Shown one piece after another: positions 46,530 through 59,904 of a stretch of DNA of 64,000 bases. Origin of the DNA: Polytrichum commune (Eukaryota > Streptophyta > Polytrichopsida > Polytrichales > Polytrichaceae). Made by a program: the position numbers and the translations under genes. The notes under the pieces were generated by a model. It was given only the letters and a program-made list of their open reading frames with translations, made no database searches and was not told where the DNA came from. Position 1 is the first letter of the stretch. The number at the start of each line of letters is the position of its first letter. The DNA is taken from contig OX485806.1 of assembly GCA_950295325.1 (NCBI GenBank), positions 6,262,001 to 6,326,000 on the forward strand, written 5' to 3'.

Positions 46530-48880
46530 GACACACTGGTCCTAATAAGAGTCACAATGTCTCGAGGATGTTGTATTAATTCCAGCGACCTAGATAGAGT
46601 GTATTTGTTTTACTGTAATAATCCTATGTGCACAGCCAGTAATATGTCCAGCCTTCATGTTTTAGGGAGGATAATTTGCTTCCTCACCGTCACTCTTCCG
46701 TATGACATCTGATATATTTTCTCACCACAGAGCTGCACATTTGGACATGGTATTCTTTCTCGACAAAATTGCACTTCAGCGGTTTTTTTACATGATAGAG
46801 ACAAACTGTACCTCTGAAACTGTTGGAGGCTCTTTGAAGTCATGAGTGGGCGATCTATGATTCTTTGCCATTTCCCAGAATCGCACTGCCTCTGAGGAGA
46901 TTGTTGGTTGCCATCTAAATTTCTTTTCCACCCAATGGTTGGCCATTCTCTTGAAATACCACACACCATGTCCCTGAATAATGGAGGAAATTTAGTCCAG
47001 AATTTGTTGGTCAAGTTCTAGGTTATATCCCAGGTTCAAACCTCAAACATTGACTTGTAAGTGACCAGCAGGAAGAGATGTGAGCAATGTATCAGCCCGG
47101 CAATTGTATCAAATACCATACAATTGTAGTGGTATTTAGCACGATCTGATACAGTTAGTAGGAATATTTGTGATCTCACTACAATTGTATGCCAAGTCTA
47201 TGCCCCGTAATTGAGGTTCGAGACAATCATAAGAGGTGAGAATGGGTCAAGAAGCACTAGTTAGTTTATGACTTAGCATGTGGTTTTGGAATGAGAAGGA
47301 CATTACAGAACTTCATAGTGTGTACACAATTGAATCTATGTACAACATTTAGACAAAAGCTGCATTGTCGGTTTCTATTGCTTTGAAATTTCTACAAGAT
47401 ATTTATTACTTAGTACTTTCTAACATATCAATCAGAATGTCTGTGCGTACCCCCCATAAACCATATTGACGAGGTTCAACTTACCTCAAAGAATGACCAT
47501 GCCCATGCACTAACAATCTAATTTGTATTGTGATAATAATTATGCTAATGATAATGCAATTTTTTGTAAAAACGGTATCGTGAAGAGAGACAGAGAGATG
47601 ATGACCTTGGCCTGAATGGAACGGTTCACCTTTGGGCATAGCCGAAGCTCCATGTAGGGTAGGGCATAGCCGAAACTCAATGCAAGATAGACGGGTCTAG
47701 AATGGCTGATTTTACAAAATACTCCACTTCTCCTATGACATTATTTATGTGATAAGTACGAGATGATTAGCAATTCCAAATTCCAACTCATTTTTCTCAT
47801 ACGGTTTGGAGCTCATATGAATAAAATTGTTATCAAATAGAGGATTCTCTGAGCTCTTCTGGAATGGTCAAGGAGGCCCCCTAAGTAATCATGTTGATAA
47901 TTGGACCTGAAATCATTAACGAATTTTTGAGTAGTAGATGCAATCTCTGGTGAGCACATATCTTTTTAATGTCCGTTCTTAAATCCACGCCTAACTACAC
48001 ACTGATGAAATAAAGGTGTTCAATTAAGATAAGTCACCAAATTAGGCCCGTCATAATCTGATGTAAACCCGACACAACCTCACATAGATGATCTCAAGTG
48101 AGCTCACCAAGAACATGAGAGAAACTTGATCAAGATTGCAAGTTGGCCCGCTGGGTAAATTTCTTCACCATTCGCAACTGAGTTCAAAGCTGATCATAGT
48201 TCAACCTAGTTCAAGATTATTGAACTTGATGTGCACAACTAAATGCTGTAGACGCTCATACAATTTCAATGTGAGATTGCCTATCTGTTACAAAAGGGAG
48301 CCGCATGGCTTGGGAATTGCCACAAGTCAGCAAATTATGAAGATTGTCATTGTAATTTCCAGAATTGGAGTAGAGATGCACAAGTTATAAAGGTCCAAAG
48401 TGAAAATTCTTACTCTTTAAATGATCAAATAAAGCTCTCTCAACTGTGTTCGTTATTAAACCTATAGAGTGGTGTCCACATTATGAGCACATGCTCCAAT
48501 CTCATTGCACCGCATGCCTTTTTGGTGTCCATTCTTGACTACCAGCCTTGCCATATGCCACTCAAATATAGTCATCCAATTAAGAAGAGTGCTCAACATA
48601 GGCCACATGTACCTTAGTGTTGTTTAATTTGATGAATTGGAGCATCACATTTGAGAAGTAATCTCTGTCATTTATTCGTTTCTGCATAGGATTGTGAGGA
48701 TGATAACTCGTGTACCGTTTGATGCAAAGTCAATTCTCATTAGACTGCACTAATTTGGTGCTCAAGATCCACAAAAGGTAATTTAGATATTAGGAATCTG
48801 GCAAAGTATGTCAACTATGCATGGGTATATTTGAGCAGAGAGAACTAGAAAGAGCTCGAGAGGATTGTTTGCTTGGGATT
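46530..48880. other. No gene identified
   Basis: The 119-codon minus frame at 46655-47014 has no recognisable motif. Near 47110-47190 several ACAATTGTA / TACAATTG motifs form small inverted repeats. GGGCATAGCCGAA is repeated twice near 47635-47680. Confidence 0.45.
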
Positions 48881-49285
48881 GTTCATTTTGTAAGATTTCA
48901 AATACCTAAATTGTGTTGCTTCAGCTTTGAGTTGGTCTAATTCTATTGTAACTCTGAAACGGGAACTGCAAAAACATCAGAGGGAACTCGAAGAATACTG
49001 ACTCCTTTATTTCAAAGATGAACATGCTGATTGGGGGCAAACAAGCATGTGTCTCCTCCACGGGCAGACCCTTGAGATCGTTCATTCTGTAAGATTTCAA
49101 ACACCTAAATTGACGTGAACTATGGTGTTGCTTCATCTATGTGTTGGTCTTATTCTAATATTGTAACACCGAAACGGACGTCACAAGAATTTTTGGGACC
49201 CTGAAGAATATTGCTTCCTTTATTATAAAGATAAACACCTTCAATGGGCACGGATAAGCATGTCTCCCCAAGGGCAGACCCCTTG
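48881..49285 (+). repeat. Tandem duplication of about 200 bp
   Basis: GTTCATT(T/C)TGTAAGATTTCAAA starts at 48881 and 49080. Both units continue with TGTTGCTTCA, GAAACGG, CCTTTATT and end near CAGACCC. About 80 percent identity by eye; no coding content. Confidence 0.8.
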
Positions 49286-50312
49286 GTTCAACTTCCTATA
49301 TACTTGCGTCATAATGTTGAGGTCGCTTGAATACACCCCACTATCACTACTGAAACCCAGTGGATTTAATGTCATATTCATTTGTCAACTTTGTGACATT
49401 CTTAGTTTCCACTGAGGAAAAGTGTCATATATGTGACATTATTATGCTCAATAAGTTGACATTGACGCACTCAAAATGCATTAGTGTATGATTGGGTGGA
49501 CCATAGTATTATGGTGCACCGTAAGGCAATACTCCTCGCATCAAAGTTGGTTGATAATGTCCAGTTCACCCAGATAGACCCACTGTTATATTTGGGTGGA
49601 GATAGTGATATGGTGCACTGGAAAACAATATTTTTGCTCCATATCTCTGATGTTCCCTATCTAGAAGCTTGTCTAGAGAAGTAGGTCGCCTGTCAAAAAG
49701 GGAGAAAATTAACTTGATGTTGCACAGCTAGCGTTGAGTATGACATCTGGATTGGTCACATGTTGGATTTGAGCACCTCTTTGATAGAACATTGCATTAC
49801 AATTCCTCATGGCATTATGCTTTTATCAGAAAACGAATGAGGGCAGAAAGCGGGGTTTTTCCCATGGCCAGAAAGCAAGCAAGCAATCCCCACCTGGCTG
49901 AGTGCATTATATATATGTTAAGTTCTGTTGGCATTGTTTGATCATCTATAGGTTGCAAATGAGATATTAAAGTCTGTGGTTGGGCCTCCGACATAATCTA
50001 GCCATGAAAACCGTATTTCAACAATGTCAAGTCTGCATTTGCAAAAACGAATGCTGCAGTCCCTCCCTTCCAGAAGCAGAAATTTCAATTTGCTTTCTCT
50101 TCCAGAGGCAGAAAATCGCGAACAAATTGATGCACAATTTGAGTCCTTGTTTCATGCTTGTTTATTATGTCGTCTGAAACTTGGATTCTCTGCCTAGGGA
50201 TGTGGCTGTTGTGTTCTGCATGGAAACTGTGCAATTGACATTGGCGTTACAATGGGAGTATTTGCAACACATTTTGAAGGCCGTATGTGAGCAACTCCGG
50301 TGTGCTGTTCTG

Positions 50313-51076
50313 GCCACACATAGAACACTTTATCCTTAACTTCCAGTTTAATTCCATGAGCATACAGGTTATGCTCCATAAACAATTTGAGTAGGTGGAT
50401 GTCTCATTGCAATCGCAGCCCATCACCCACTCTCCTATCACCGGTTATGTAGTCCATGACATACTTCATAGAATGGCAATTCTGCTCCTCCTCTCATCCA
50501 AGCACTTCCAACAACTCTCATGCGCTTTTTTATCCAGTGCACAAAGAACATTTAATCCATAACTTCCAATTTTTGGCCATGAGCCAGCAGGGAATGCCTC
50601 ATAAATGGCTCGAGTAGGTGGATGACTTGTTGCTATCGCAACTCATCATCCACTGTCCTCTTGCTGATTATGTAGTTAACAACATAATTGACAAGTTTGT
50701 AAACTAAGCAGTTTGAAACACAACATAAGCCATGCACATTGACGTTGTTGGTCGAAACGCACCCAAGGTTCCCCATACCCAGCTCACCACTTAACCAAAA
50801 TAATGCACTTAGATGCACCACAAGAAAACAGTAGCCTAAGAAATGCACTTCCCCTTTGACATGGGCGATCTTAAGCACGCGCCCCAAATTTACAGGACTC
50901 GAGTCCAATCTATGAATGTCAAATCCATGTAATTCTAGTCGTGATATATCAAAGGAAATAGATTCAGCACTACTCCATGCAGAGACTTTTGACTTCGCAT
51001 TTCCGATGACAGCACCGCAACAACCAGCTCTGACACCACATAGAACACTGTCCACTGCTTCTAACTTATACGTCAT
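50313..51076 (-). pseudogene. Duplicated minus-strand coding-like blocks, family unknown
   Basis: A 147-codon minus frame (51076-50633) with a hydrophobic stretch (YCFLVVHLSALFWL) ends in a segment similar to a second block at about 50470-50313. Both encode an HLL.FM.H.L.AHG.KLEV-like run, so about 155 bp is duplicated with a period near 226 bp. The first continues as KDKVFYVWPEQHTG. Composition is protein-like but no family was recognised and the blocks are separated by stops. Confidence 0.3.
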
Positions 51077-51473
51077 GTCGAAACTACTGGAGCTCGAACT
51101 TCAAAGTCCGACTAAATGTCAGGAAGACTGGACAAATAACTACACGCTTGGATTCTTGCAGTACTAATTACTTAACCTTAAATTTCATCACAAGTTGACA
51201 TAACAACCACCCCTCTGACACACTAACTCCTTCCATTCAATCTCAAACTTTGAAGTTCCTAAGGCCGGAGCTCATAATTAAGTGAGTAATCAGTGTCTCA
51301 TTAGATTCTACCAGCTCACCTCCCACTCAACAATTTAGCCACAAAACGACGACAACAACGACGACACTTTCAGAAGTAGAAACGAATATATTAAGCTTTT
51401 TCTATTAAGCTTTGCCAACAGTTAGTTGATGTGGTCAAGTGGGTCATTTCGAGTAAGTGGATAAACCCCATCA

Positions 51474-51735
51474 GTACACTAAATAGTCCCATTACTGTGG
51501 GCCACAGTAATTTTCTGGAGCCCACACTAGTTCTCATAGCAAGAGAATTCACATGGGCCATATTAATTTTCAACCCACGATAATTTTCTAGTAGGAAACT
51601 AGAATGGACTGCATCAATTTTTTTCCTAGAAAATTAATATGGATACTTCTTTTGTTTTGCGTTACTTTGTCCTGTAACTAATTTTGCGTCCATATAACCC
51701 ATATCGAGTGCACTTCATCTTCAAGGTCCAAAGTC
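51474..51735. repeat. Dispersed repeat, copy 1 (related to 56136-56372)
   Basis: Begins GTACACTAAATAGTCC, carries GTGGGCCACAGTAATTTTCT, ATTAATTTTCAACCCACG and ends near CTTCATCTTCAAG. The second copy at 56136 has the same order of blocks. The start resembles the CTACACTAAATATG terminus of the MITEs at 53895 and 63281, suggesting a related, older member. Confidence 0.6.
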
Positions 51736-51739
51736 CAAT

Positions 51740-53894
51740 ATATATGTTCACTTCAATTGAGTAAATAAGCAATTGATTCGGATTTCGCTTTTGAAGTGAA
51801 ACCGTCAATAAAGCATGTAATTAACTTGGAAGTCAAAAATATTACAAAACCCTCATTAGCATTGAGATCATAATTTTTGAAACTTACCATTGAAAGGGAC
51901 ATTGTCATTCAAAAAAGGAACTAAAATTATTGTTTCCATTTTCAGTATGTTTATTTTATAATGTTTTAGTTAATGCCTTCTATTTCCACAAGTATTTATA
52001 CACATACAAACTAAAAAAGTGTGATTAATTGTAATTAATCATGATTAACCCTAATTAGGCCCAATTAAATCGGAAAGTATGCTTACCAAACTAATTCATT
52101 ATAAAATGTGAATGTCACTAGGGTGAGACCACTAGACGAGCCGGGTGGGGTGGAGCGGGCCTCTAGTAGGTAGGTGACCTTCAAAACAGTTCATGAAGGA
52201 GTCAGGACTATCTCATTCCATGGTACGGCATGCGGGAATGAGCCTCCCCTTTTAAAAGGACTTGAAGTTGCATGGAATATATAACGGACGTCACAAATCC
52301 GAAATTGGAGTATCTTGTTGTCGGTTATGGTGTGGTCTTGTGTGGAGCTAAAATTGTGGGCTATCAACATGCCTTTACCATACCCACCGCCTTTTTTATG
52401 TCTATGACAATAGGCTTGGCAATTGAGACCGGAAGCAAAAAGTGATACAACAGTTGGCGTCCTTTTGAAATTTCAATCACGGGTTTGGTCCCAAAAATGT
52501 CATGTGATAGCTTATATAAGTTATATTGAAATCAAAATGAAATCATGTTGTTTGTGGGAGAAGTGGAGTAGATAATATTACATGTTTTTGTAAACATGCA
52601 TAGTATCCTTCTCATTTTTGTAATTGAACATTAGGTTTACATCCAAATTGCTTATGTATCTCTGGGAACGTGGACAAAACCCATGAATCCGGCACTGAGG
52701 TGTCACAAAACCTATGAACATATTTGTCTTTACAATCTAAACTTCATGTTTTGTTGACTCAGCACATGTCCACGAGAACATAATTTGATGCGCATATAGT
52801 TTGATTGTAACTAGAAATGTTGTCATGAACCATCTTTGCACTTCTAATCAATCCAATAAACAAAATAACATTCGCCTGAATAAACTTTTGTCATTTTTAT
52901 ATGTCATATTCTTACTTGTTGACATTGTATCTTAAATGAACCATTATTGCTTGTGGCATGTGATTGTTATATTATGTGTTGCCTCATTACAAGGAACTAT
53001 TGCAACTAGAATTCCTTGCAAAGTCACACTTGGAGATCCAGTATGTGACTTGTTAGTTCAATCCTCTACATTTATCTTCACTAAAACTAGTGCTAAAAAT
53101 ACCTATTGTACCCTAATACGAATTGGACACCACTATCTAGGTCATTTTGCTATGTACTTATAACATATTATATAGAATCAAGGGTAACCATTTCCACTTT
53201 ACAATTGATTATAAGCCCATCCTACTTGGGTAGTAGGTACCCAAGTGCATTGTGAACATCTACCTCATATTGCTAGGGTAGTGATGAACAAGACAAAAGT
53301 GAAATTCATTTATATTAAAAAATTAAAAAATTAAGAAAAAACTATCTGAAAGTTTCCCCTTGGGCATGATCATATATGTTTTACAAACAAACACTCTATT
53401 CACTACAGTCTTGGTCTTGCCTTGAAGCCAGAGTCTACTTCTTCTAGGTACCCAAACTTCAAGATCAACCAAATATGATTGGCAGTGCTTTCGTAAAGGC
53501 CTTATGACATAAAATTATGGCGAGGCATGATAGACTATAATTTTAAATCAATTATTTAATTGATGATAGGCTTTCAAAAAACCCTAGTTATGAATGAACC
53601 CCATAGTAATATTATATTAACCTGCAATAGGAAGTTGCGCCTTAGGTGCTGGAAATATGATAATTCTTATACTCAACCTAAGTATTGTTCACTATGCAAG
53701 GGCGAAGAACCAAGTGACCCAAGGATTCAAATATTATAGCCTTTTTGTTTTGTTTTTTGGGTAATATATGAGTAGCAAAACCCTAAACCAACGTGGGCCA
53801 TCCTTGAGTCAGTACTTGCTGCATCGTCACCGGTAATTCCAACAGCTGAGTCACCAACACTGAGAATCTCCACTTCAGGTTCTTAGAAACCCAG
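51740..53894. other. No gene identified
   Basis: AT-rich, with only short chance frames. The 75-codon plus frame at 52936-53163 starts with a signal-peptide-like hydrophobic run but has no further support. Confidence 0.45.
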
Positions 53895-54272
53895 CTACAC
53901 TTAATATGATATTTAGTGTCACCAATTCTAATTGTCATGCTCAATACTAATTGTAAACCGCAGTATAATGTCACCAACAATAAATGATAACCCAGCATTA
54001 TTTGTCATTCCTTGAAGAAATTTTGGATGATTATAGATTTACAGTGTTACAATTACAGTCACTTACCGAGTGATTTTTCATCCAAATTTCAATCATATAT
54101 GACAATATTCCATCACAAGTTGCTGACAAGAGAAGGTAGGGTTTCGGCCAATGGATGAACTCATCCATCATCCATAACAATGTTTGTTCACTTATTCATA
54201 AGAAGTGTCATCCAAAAAGTTGCCATAGTGCCACAAAATACCATATGACACTAAATATCATATTTAGTGTAG
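53895..54272 (+). mobile_element. MITE family A, copy 1 (378 bp)
   Basis: Begins CTACACTTAATATGATATTT and ends with the reverse complement AAATATCATATTTAGTGTAG; the terminus is itself almost palindromic (CACTAAATATGATATTTAGTG). Interior blocks (GTCAGCAACTTGTGATG type, CATCCATTGGCC) recur in opposite orientation at 63281-63649. If CTA/TAG belongs to the element there is no clear TSD; if not, TA is duplicated. Confidence 0.85.
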
Positions 54273-56135
54273 GCCCTCTCCAATTGGAATAGGTACCCGG
54301 CAACCTAGCCTAAGTAATGTTATGTCTATTGTAGGATCTTTGCAAAAGAAATTAAGGTCATTTAAGGACCCTATGGTAGCAATTTATCAAGAAATTGCAT
54401 GACATTATTCAGACCCATAACAATGTTATGTGGGACTGACAATATTCCACTTAATATTCCTGGATATTCCCCACATTCAGTTTGAGACAAACTAGTATGT
54501 GCAACACACAAGTATGAGAAATTATAACAAACATGTGATAGGGGACATGTCACATAAGACCGAGTTCCCACAAATGTCCAGACTCCATATTTCATACATG
54601 TATTTCATCAATTTCATTTCACTTCGGACCACATGTTTACATTAAAAATATGTCCATATTTCAGATCCATATGGCTGCTCAGAGTTCAAACTAATGTTCA
54701 AACCACAAACTAAAATGGGTGTATGTCCATTTCATTTCACTTGGGACTGCATGTTGACAGCTAAAATACGCTCATAACTCCCATTCCTGTATAACATTAT
54801 TCAAATGAGTGACCAGGTTGGATGAGCAAGGAATATGTCATGTAAGGTGTTAGAATAATACCTCGTGGATTGTTGACTAAACGATTCAGCCTTATAAACT
54901 CGGGTGAGCACTATCATTGAATATTATCATAATGGAACAGGGTGATAGCAACTAAATAATGTAATGTGTGGCCAATCAAAGTTCTAACCAATATTTTCCT
55001 AGTAACTAGGTTCAAACTAGTATGGGATATGTGTATGAGTTCAAATTCTTGATTTGGCTCTCATTACCAATTGATACCCAAACGCTATTTGCATGTCATA
55101 TACCATTGCAAAATTCAATGATATATCACCTCCAATACACTCTTGCAAATTTTACAAATACTTTTACCACATGACATATTGGATATCCAATTCTAGTTTC
55201 TAGACCCATCAATGAGACATATATACACACACATAGTTAAGAGGGACCCTACTAGTTCACTCACCGCACCGACTCCTATGCACTTAAAGTTTTCATAGAA
55301 AACACAAATTAAATCTGATTGAGATTTTTTTTTTAATTTTTTCCCTTCTAGTTTGTCTTAAAGGATTTGCTAACCCGTTGTGATTGCTATTTCCGTGATC
55401 CATGGGAGGATACCAAACAACAAATAGTGTCCATTTAACACCTATCCATCTTACCGCAAATCTCATTTGCACATGGACTTCACCCAACTACATTGTTTAT
55501 GGTTAATATCGTGGGCACACTTATAATGCGACTTATTGTTTGTTGCACAAATGTAGCTCATAATATACATCATGATACATTGAAACAACATGGAATCTTA
55601 CACTTGAGGGAAATGTTGTTGCGTTAATCTCTCCACATACCCATTCTACAAAGGTGGCTTCAATGATAACCAAATTTTCATGTAAAACACCATACTTCAT
55701 GGAACTTATATTTTTAGACAATAACATGCTAAGAGGAAAATATTTGGGAAAACAACAACTTCCAGTCTTGTTGAAGTCTATATTTGAATACCGAATTCTA
55801 AATTTGAAACCTTTCCATGTAGGTTGGGTATGAGTTGGATCTCACTTTGTAACCTCTAATAGTACATATTGTGGGCTGGGATATAGTGTGCATCCACAAT
55901 GATATCCCCATTGTTTTTAGAGTTGGTTTTCGTATTTATAGTGTGGCCCACACTATTTACCATAAACATTGTAGTGGGAGGAAATTGCTACATTGGAACA
56001 TACCTTATATCTATCCAAGGTATAATCATGCCCCTTGTAGATTTGTGGGTGATTCATTCCAATTTTTATGTATAGATTAAATAAGGGTCCTTGAAGCTTA
56101 TGTTCCAGTGTCAACAAAATTTATTATAAATAAAA
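54273..56135. other. No gene identified
   Basis: Two imperfect copies of a block starting TTTCATTTCACTT(C/G)GGAC lie near 54607 and 54731. Minus-strand frames at 55533-55727 and 55293-55487 are protein-like but unrecognised. Confidence 0.4.
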
Positions 56136-56372
56136 CTACACTACATAGTCCTAATAATTTGGCCACAATAATTTTATAGAGTCCTTGTTAATGAAAATTA
56201 ATGTGGGCGATGCATTAATTTTCAACCCACGCTTAATTTATAGTTTAAATTAGCATGAGCCACATTAATTAATTCTAGAATTAATGTGAGTGATTTTTTA
56301 TAATGTCCTACTTTTGTCCTATAACTAATATTTAATGTGTTGGGCAGAAGTCATCCTGAAGACTACAAAATT
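56136..56372. repeat. Dispersed repeat, copy 2 (related to 51474-51735)
   Basis: Starts CTACACTACATAGTCC and carries ATTAATTTTCAACCCACG and TTTTGTCCTATAACTAAT in the same order as copy 1, ending near AGTCATCCTGAAG. Confidence 0.6.
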
Positions 56373-56566
56373 AATGTAGCTACGCTAATTATTTCCATGC
56401 TGACTTTCCACTCGCATTAATAGGAATGTTAAGGGAACCTCCAACCTACAAAACCTATTTTTGAAGAATTCATTTTGTAAGATGAATGAGAGCCCGTACC
56501 CATGCCGTCCCAGCCCGTCTTTCTTTGGAAAGTTAGTTTGACATGTGTCCATCTTTCATAGAGTCC

Positions 56567-56590
56567 CACCACCACCACCACCACCACCAA
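56567..56590. repeat. (CCA)n microsatellite
   Basis: About seven to eight uninterrupted CCA triplets. Confidence 0.9.
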
Positions 56591-56790
56591 GAGCTCTATT
56601 ATGTAATTATCTATCAACACCCAAGCCATATTTTTAACTTGATAACTTCATCTTAAAATTTGCAAAGGGTTGCTTTGAATTTACTTGGGATCACACCAAC
56701 CAATGAAATAGAAAGATTACTTAATAATAAGTCAATTCAACATGCATGCATGTAACTTCATGATAGTACAACTAAGTTAAATTGTAGAGG

Positions 56791-57331
56791 TACACCGTTT
56801 ATGGTATTTAGTGTCACATCCATAATAGTGTCACTTACCCTATTTTGAGGCGAATGCTAGGTTATACTTATGAACAACAACCTCACCATTAGTGTCACCT
56901 CATGACACTTGGCGTTCAAGTGCACTTATTAATATCTTGCAATGAGTGTGTTCAAAAGTGTTTTGAGGCGTATGCTTATCTTACATAATCATTTACAAGT
57001 TGACTAAAGCATATACAAATGACAGTTCGCATTAGTATGCTCGAGAATATTTTTCTCTTGTAACTAAAATGTAAACACATGACACTTGTCATTAGTATGC
57101 TTAATAATAGTTTCCCCTTGCATACTAGACCCCAAAACTATCACTTTAAGAATCCCAATGTGCTACGCTAAATGCCACAATGTATCTAATTATTTCACTT
57201 AAAAGCATTACTTATGTTGACAAATAATGTCATATTGATAATTAGCAGACTTGACACTTTAAGACCTCTAGGCATCTGGTTTAGGCCCTTTGCAAATATT
57301 GTATGTGACACTAAATACCATAAACAACGTA
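56791..57331. mobile_element. MITE-like element, 541 bp, with about 29-bp inverted ends
   Basis: Left end TACACCGTTTATGGTATTTA and right end (reverse complement) TACGTTGTTTATGGTATTTA continue together as GTGTCACAT; three mismatches in about 28. It shares the TTTAGTGTCA core with MITE family A, so probably a sister family. No coding. Confidence 0.75.
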
Positions 57332-59250
57332 GTCATTATGTTAGGGGCCATTTGATTACATGGAAAACAAAAGTTTTTTTCTTTTTCTTTTTCTTTTTAA
57401 ATTTTTATTTTAAGAAAACTAAAATTGTTTATTGCCTTGAACAAATAAGGGCATTGGGATTTGGAAAAAAAAGCAAGGAAACTCTCTTGATTGCATCTAG
57501 TGGAACCACAAAACTCCAAAAGGTGAACAACCTAAGCATGATCAAATATGCCTCGAGAGTTCACTTAGAAATAATTACAACATGCAAATAATTATAGGGT
57601 GTCATATTACATGTGGATGAACTTTTGAAAAACTATCAAAAAATAGGGTATTAAAACATGGCTAAAATAAATTATAATTAAGATAGGGGTGTGACTATGT
57701 GGGGATTATATTTCCCTTACAAGTGATATAGATTCTCCAATAAACAAGGGTAAAAAAATTTATTTTTAAAAACAAAAATAAAATAAAATAAAATAAATAA
57801 ACAACAACAACAACAACAACAACAATGAAAGTATGAATGGGTTGGGTTGAAATGAATGTACGAAACTATTCAAAATTTGTCCATATTGGAGCTACAAAGG
57901 TGGATGACAAAGGTCTAGCCACCAACATCTTTGCCCTCTTTTGTTGTTTCCTAGGGTTTCCAAATTCTCTCTACGTTGCAGCTAAGGGTTTTTTCGCTTG
58001 AAATTGTTGGTGTGGATGTAGGTTTTGTTGTGAGAAAGGTTTTTGATTTTGATTTGGAGTGTTGGACCAGCTAGAGGTTTTATTGTCAATAAAGGTTAGG
58101 ATGTTGGCTTAGAGAAATCTTGTAGCTTAAGGTTTTTTTGTGGCCAAGGGTTTTCCATTGCAAGCATTGTAACTACCATGTGACCAAGAGTTCAAAGGTT
58201 GTGTGTTTAGGACTTCAAATCTGTAAAGTTTTAGTTGGTTGCTACTACGCTAATGAGCAAGCTAGTGAAGATTAAACTCTCCATTGTTGAAGATGAGGAC
58301 ATAACGCCAACACATTTTGGTTTCATGATCTTCGTGCAAGTTGAGCCATACGTAAATCTATATGTTGATCTTGAATCAAATGGTGTTCTTGACTGACCCT
58401 TTAATTTTTGGGACAAAGAGGAGAATTACCCTGCTCAACACATCGCCACACGTTGTGGCTGATGATGGCAAGTTTCATAGAGCCATATTGCCTATTATTT
58501 TTAGGGTTTTGTCCTAGGCTTCAAGGTGTTGACTTTGGTGTTGTTTTTTGTACATGGAGTATGGGCTAGGGCTAGAGAAAGACACAGTGGGCATTATAGA
58601 ACTTGCAGCGTTCTTTAAATGCTATGGAGTAAATGCTCTACCTTGTTATTGCACATCTTCAAACCATAAACTTTAAACAAGCATGATGTACCCCATTTTG
58701 TAATTGCTTCAGGGTTTTTGACTCTAGATAAGCATGAGGAGTTTTATGTGTTTGTTTTGTGCTCAGTTTTGTGCTTTGGATGTAGATCAAATCCTCATGT
58801 TTTATGTTGTGCATATGATCATGTTGAATTAAACACTATGAAACAATACATTGAGCTCAACCAAGAGGTCTTACATCCATTTTAGCTTATATTCTTACGC
58901 ATTAAGGTTTTTACTGTGTGCATTGTATGTATGTGAATTTGAATGTTGTCTTGTTGCTTTCTTAGTTGGAGATACAATTGGACCATGTAGTTCAAAACTC
59001 ACTGCATTTAATGTGTATGTGATTGTATTATACATTATTGGCATTTATTGATGTTCAAGTTTTTTCAATTAGGCAATTCATTATTTCCAAGTAAGTGTGT
59101 TGCCAATGTAGATGCTAAAACATTATGATGAATGATACCCTAATTTTAATTGGTTGGTTTAGCAAATTAGAGAATTAAGGGGTGGCAAAATTTGCTTTGA
59201 CTTAAAAAAGTACCCCACATTATAATACCTTGTGTTCTCATACGGTGCAA
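57332..59250. other. No gene identified; microsatellites near 57780
   Basis: 57770-57825 holds an (AAAAT)n run followed by (AAC)n. The rest is AT-rich. 57900-58420 has GTTTTGTTG/GGTTTT-rich plus-strand sequence without an extended frame. Confidence 0.5.
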
Positions 59251-59898
59251 CTATAATACATGGACTGACCTCCTCAAGTAAAGAAGCCAATATTGGGCAT
59301 CTGATATGGTTTTAGAATCTAGTCTATGGTAAAGGAGGCCATTGCTGCCCCACATATCATCGAACTTAGCAAGGACGTCATCGTAGATGGCTACCCTCAT
59401 TGAGTCTTTAAAAGCTATTTCCCATGCATTTCTAGCATAGTCAAAAGGGCCCTTGCAAATCATTTGCTTCACCTTACTATCATGTACTAGTGTTATTGAA
59501 TGCAAGATCATTTTCTCAATCCAAATTGTGCACAACGTGATGCCTCTAAGGAGGAGCCAAATCCTAAAGTACTTGCTCAATGAAGCCACAATATTCTTGC
59601 CAAAAAAACCCGGGATTTCATGGTGCTAATTAAAAGCTCTCCAAGGTCCTTTCTAATTAGATTGAATTTTCATGGAGTTTCTGATGCCAATGGCGAAGTT
59701 CCAAGTTGTCCTCACAATTTTGCAAGCCCAAAACCTATGTGCAATGGACTTGGGAATTTCAAGCACACACAAAAGGCATTTGTCATCAATCTTAGCAATA
59801 CACCTAATTCTCCGAGAGTTAAAGGCCAACCCCTCATACCAAAGAGACCAAATGAGTATTGGTGTCGACGATTGGAGTTTCACATGAATTGTTGTCAA
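59251..59898 (-). pseudogene. LINE (non-LTR retrotransposon) 3'-end relic with zf-RVT motif
   Basis: On minus, 59898-59653 encodes GLAFNSRRIRCIAKIDDKC followed by a CxxC, then HRFWAC and a tryptophan at the spacing of the reverse-transcriptase zinc-binding domain (zf-RVT) of plant LINEs. After a stop and shift near 59640, the frame continues at 59589-59251 with FRIWLLLRGITLCTIWIEK, matching the helical segment that normally follows that domain. No reverse-transcriptase core lies upstream, so only the C-terminal end was inserted or kept. Confidence 0.65.
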
Positions 59899-59904
59899 GT
59901 ATGA

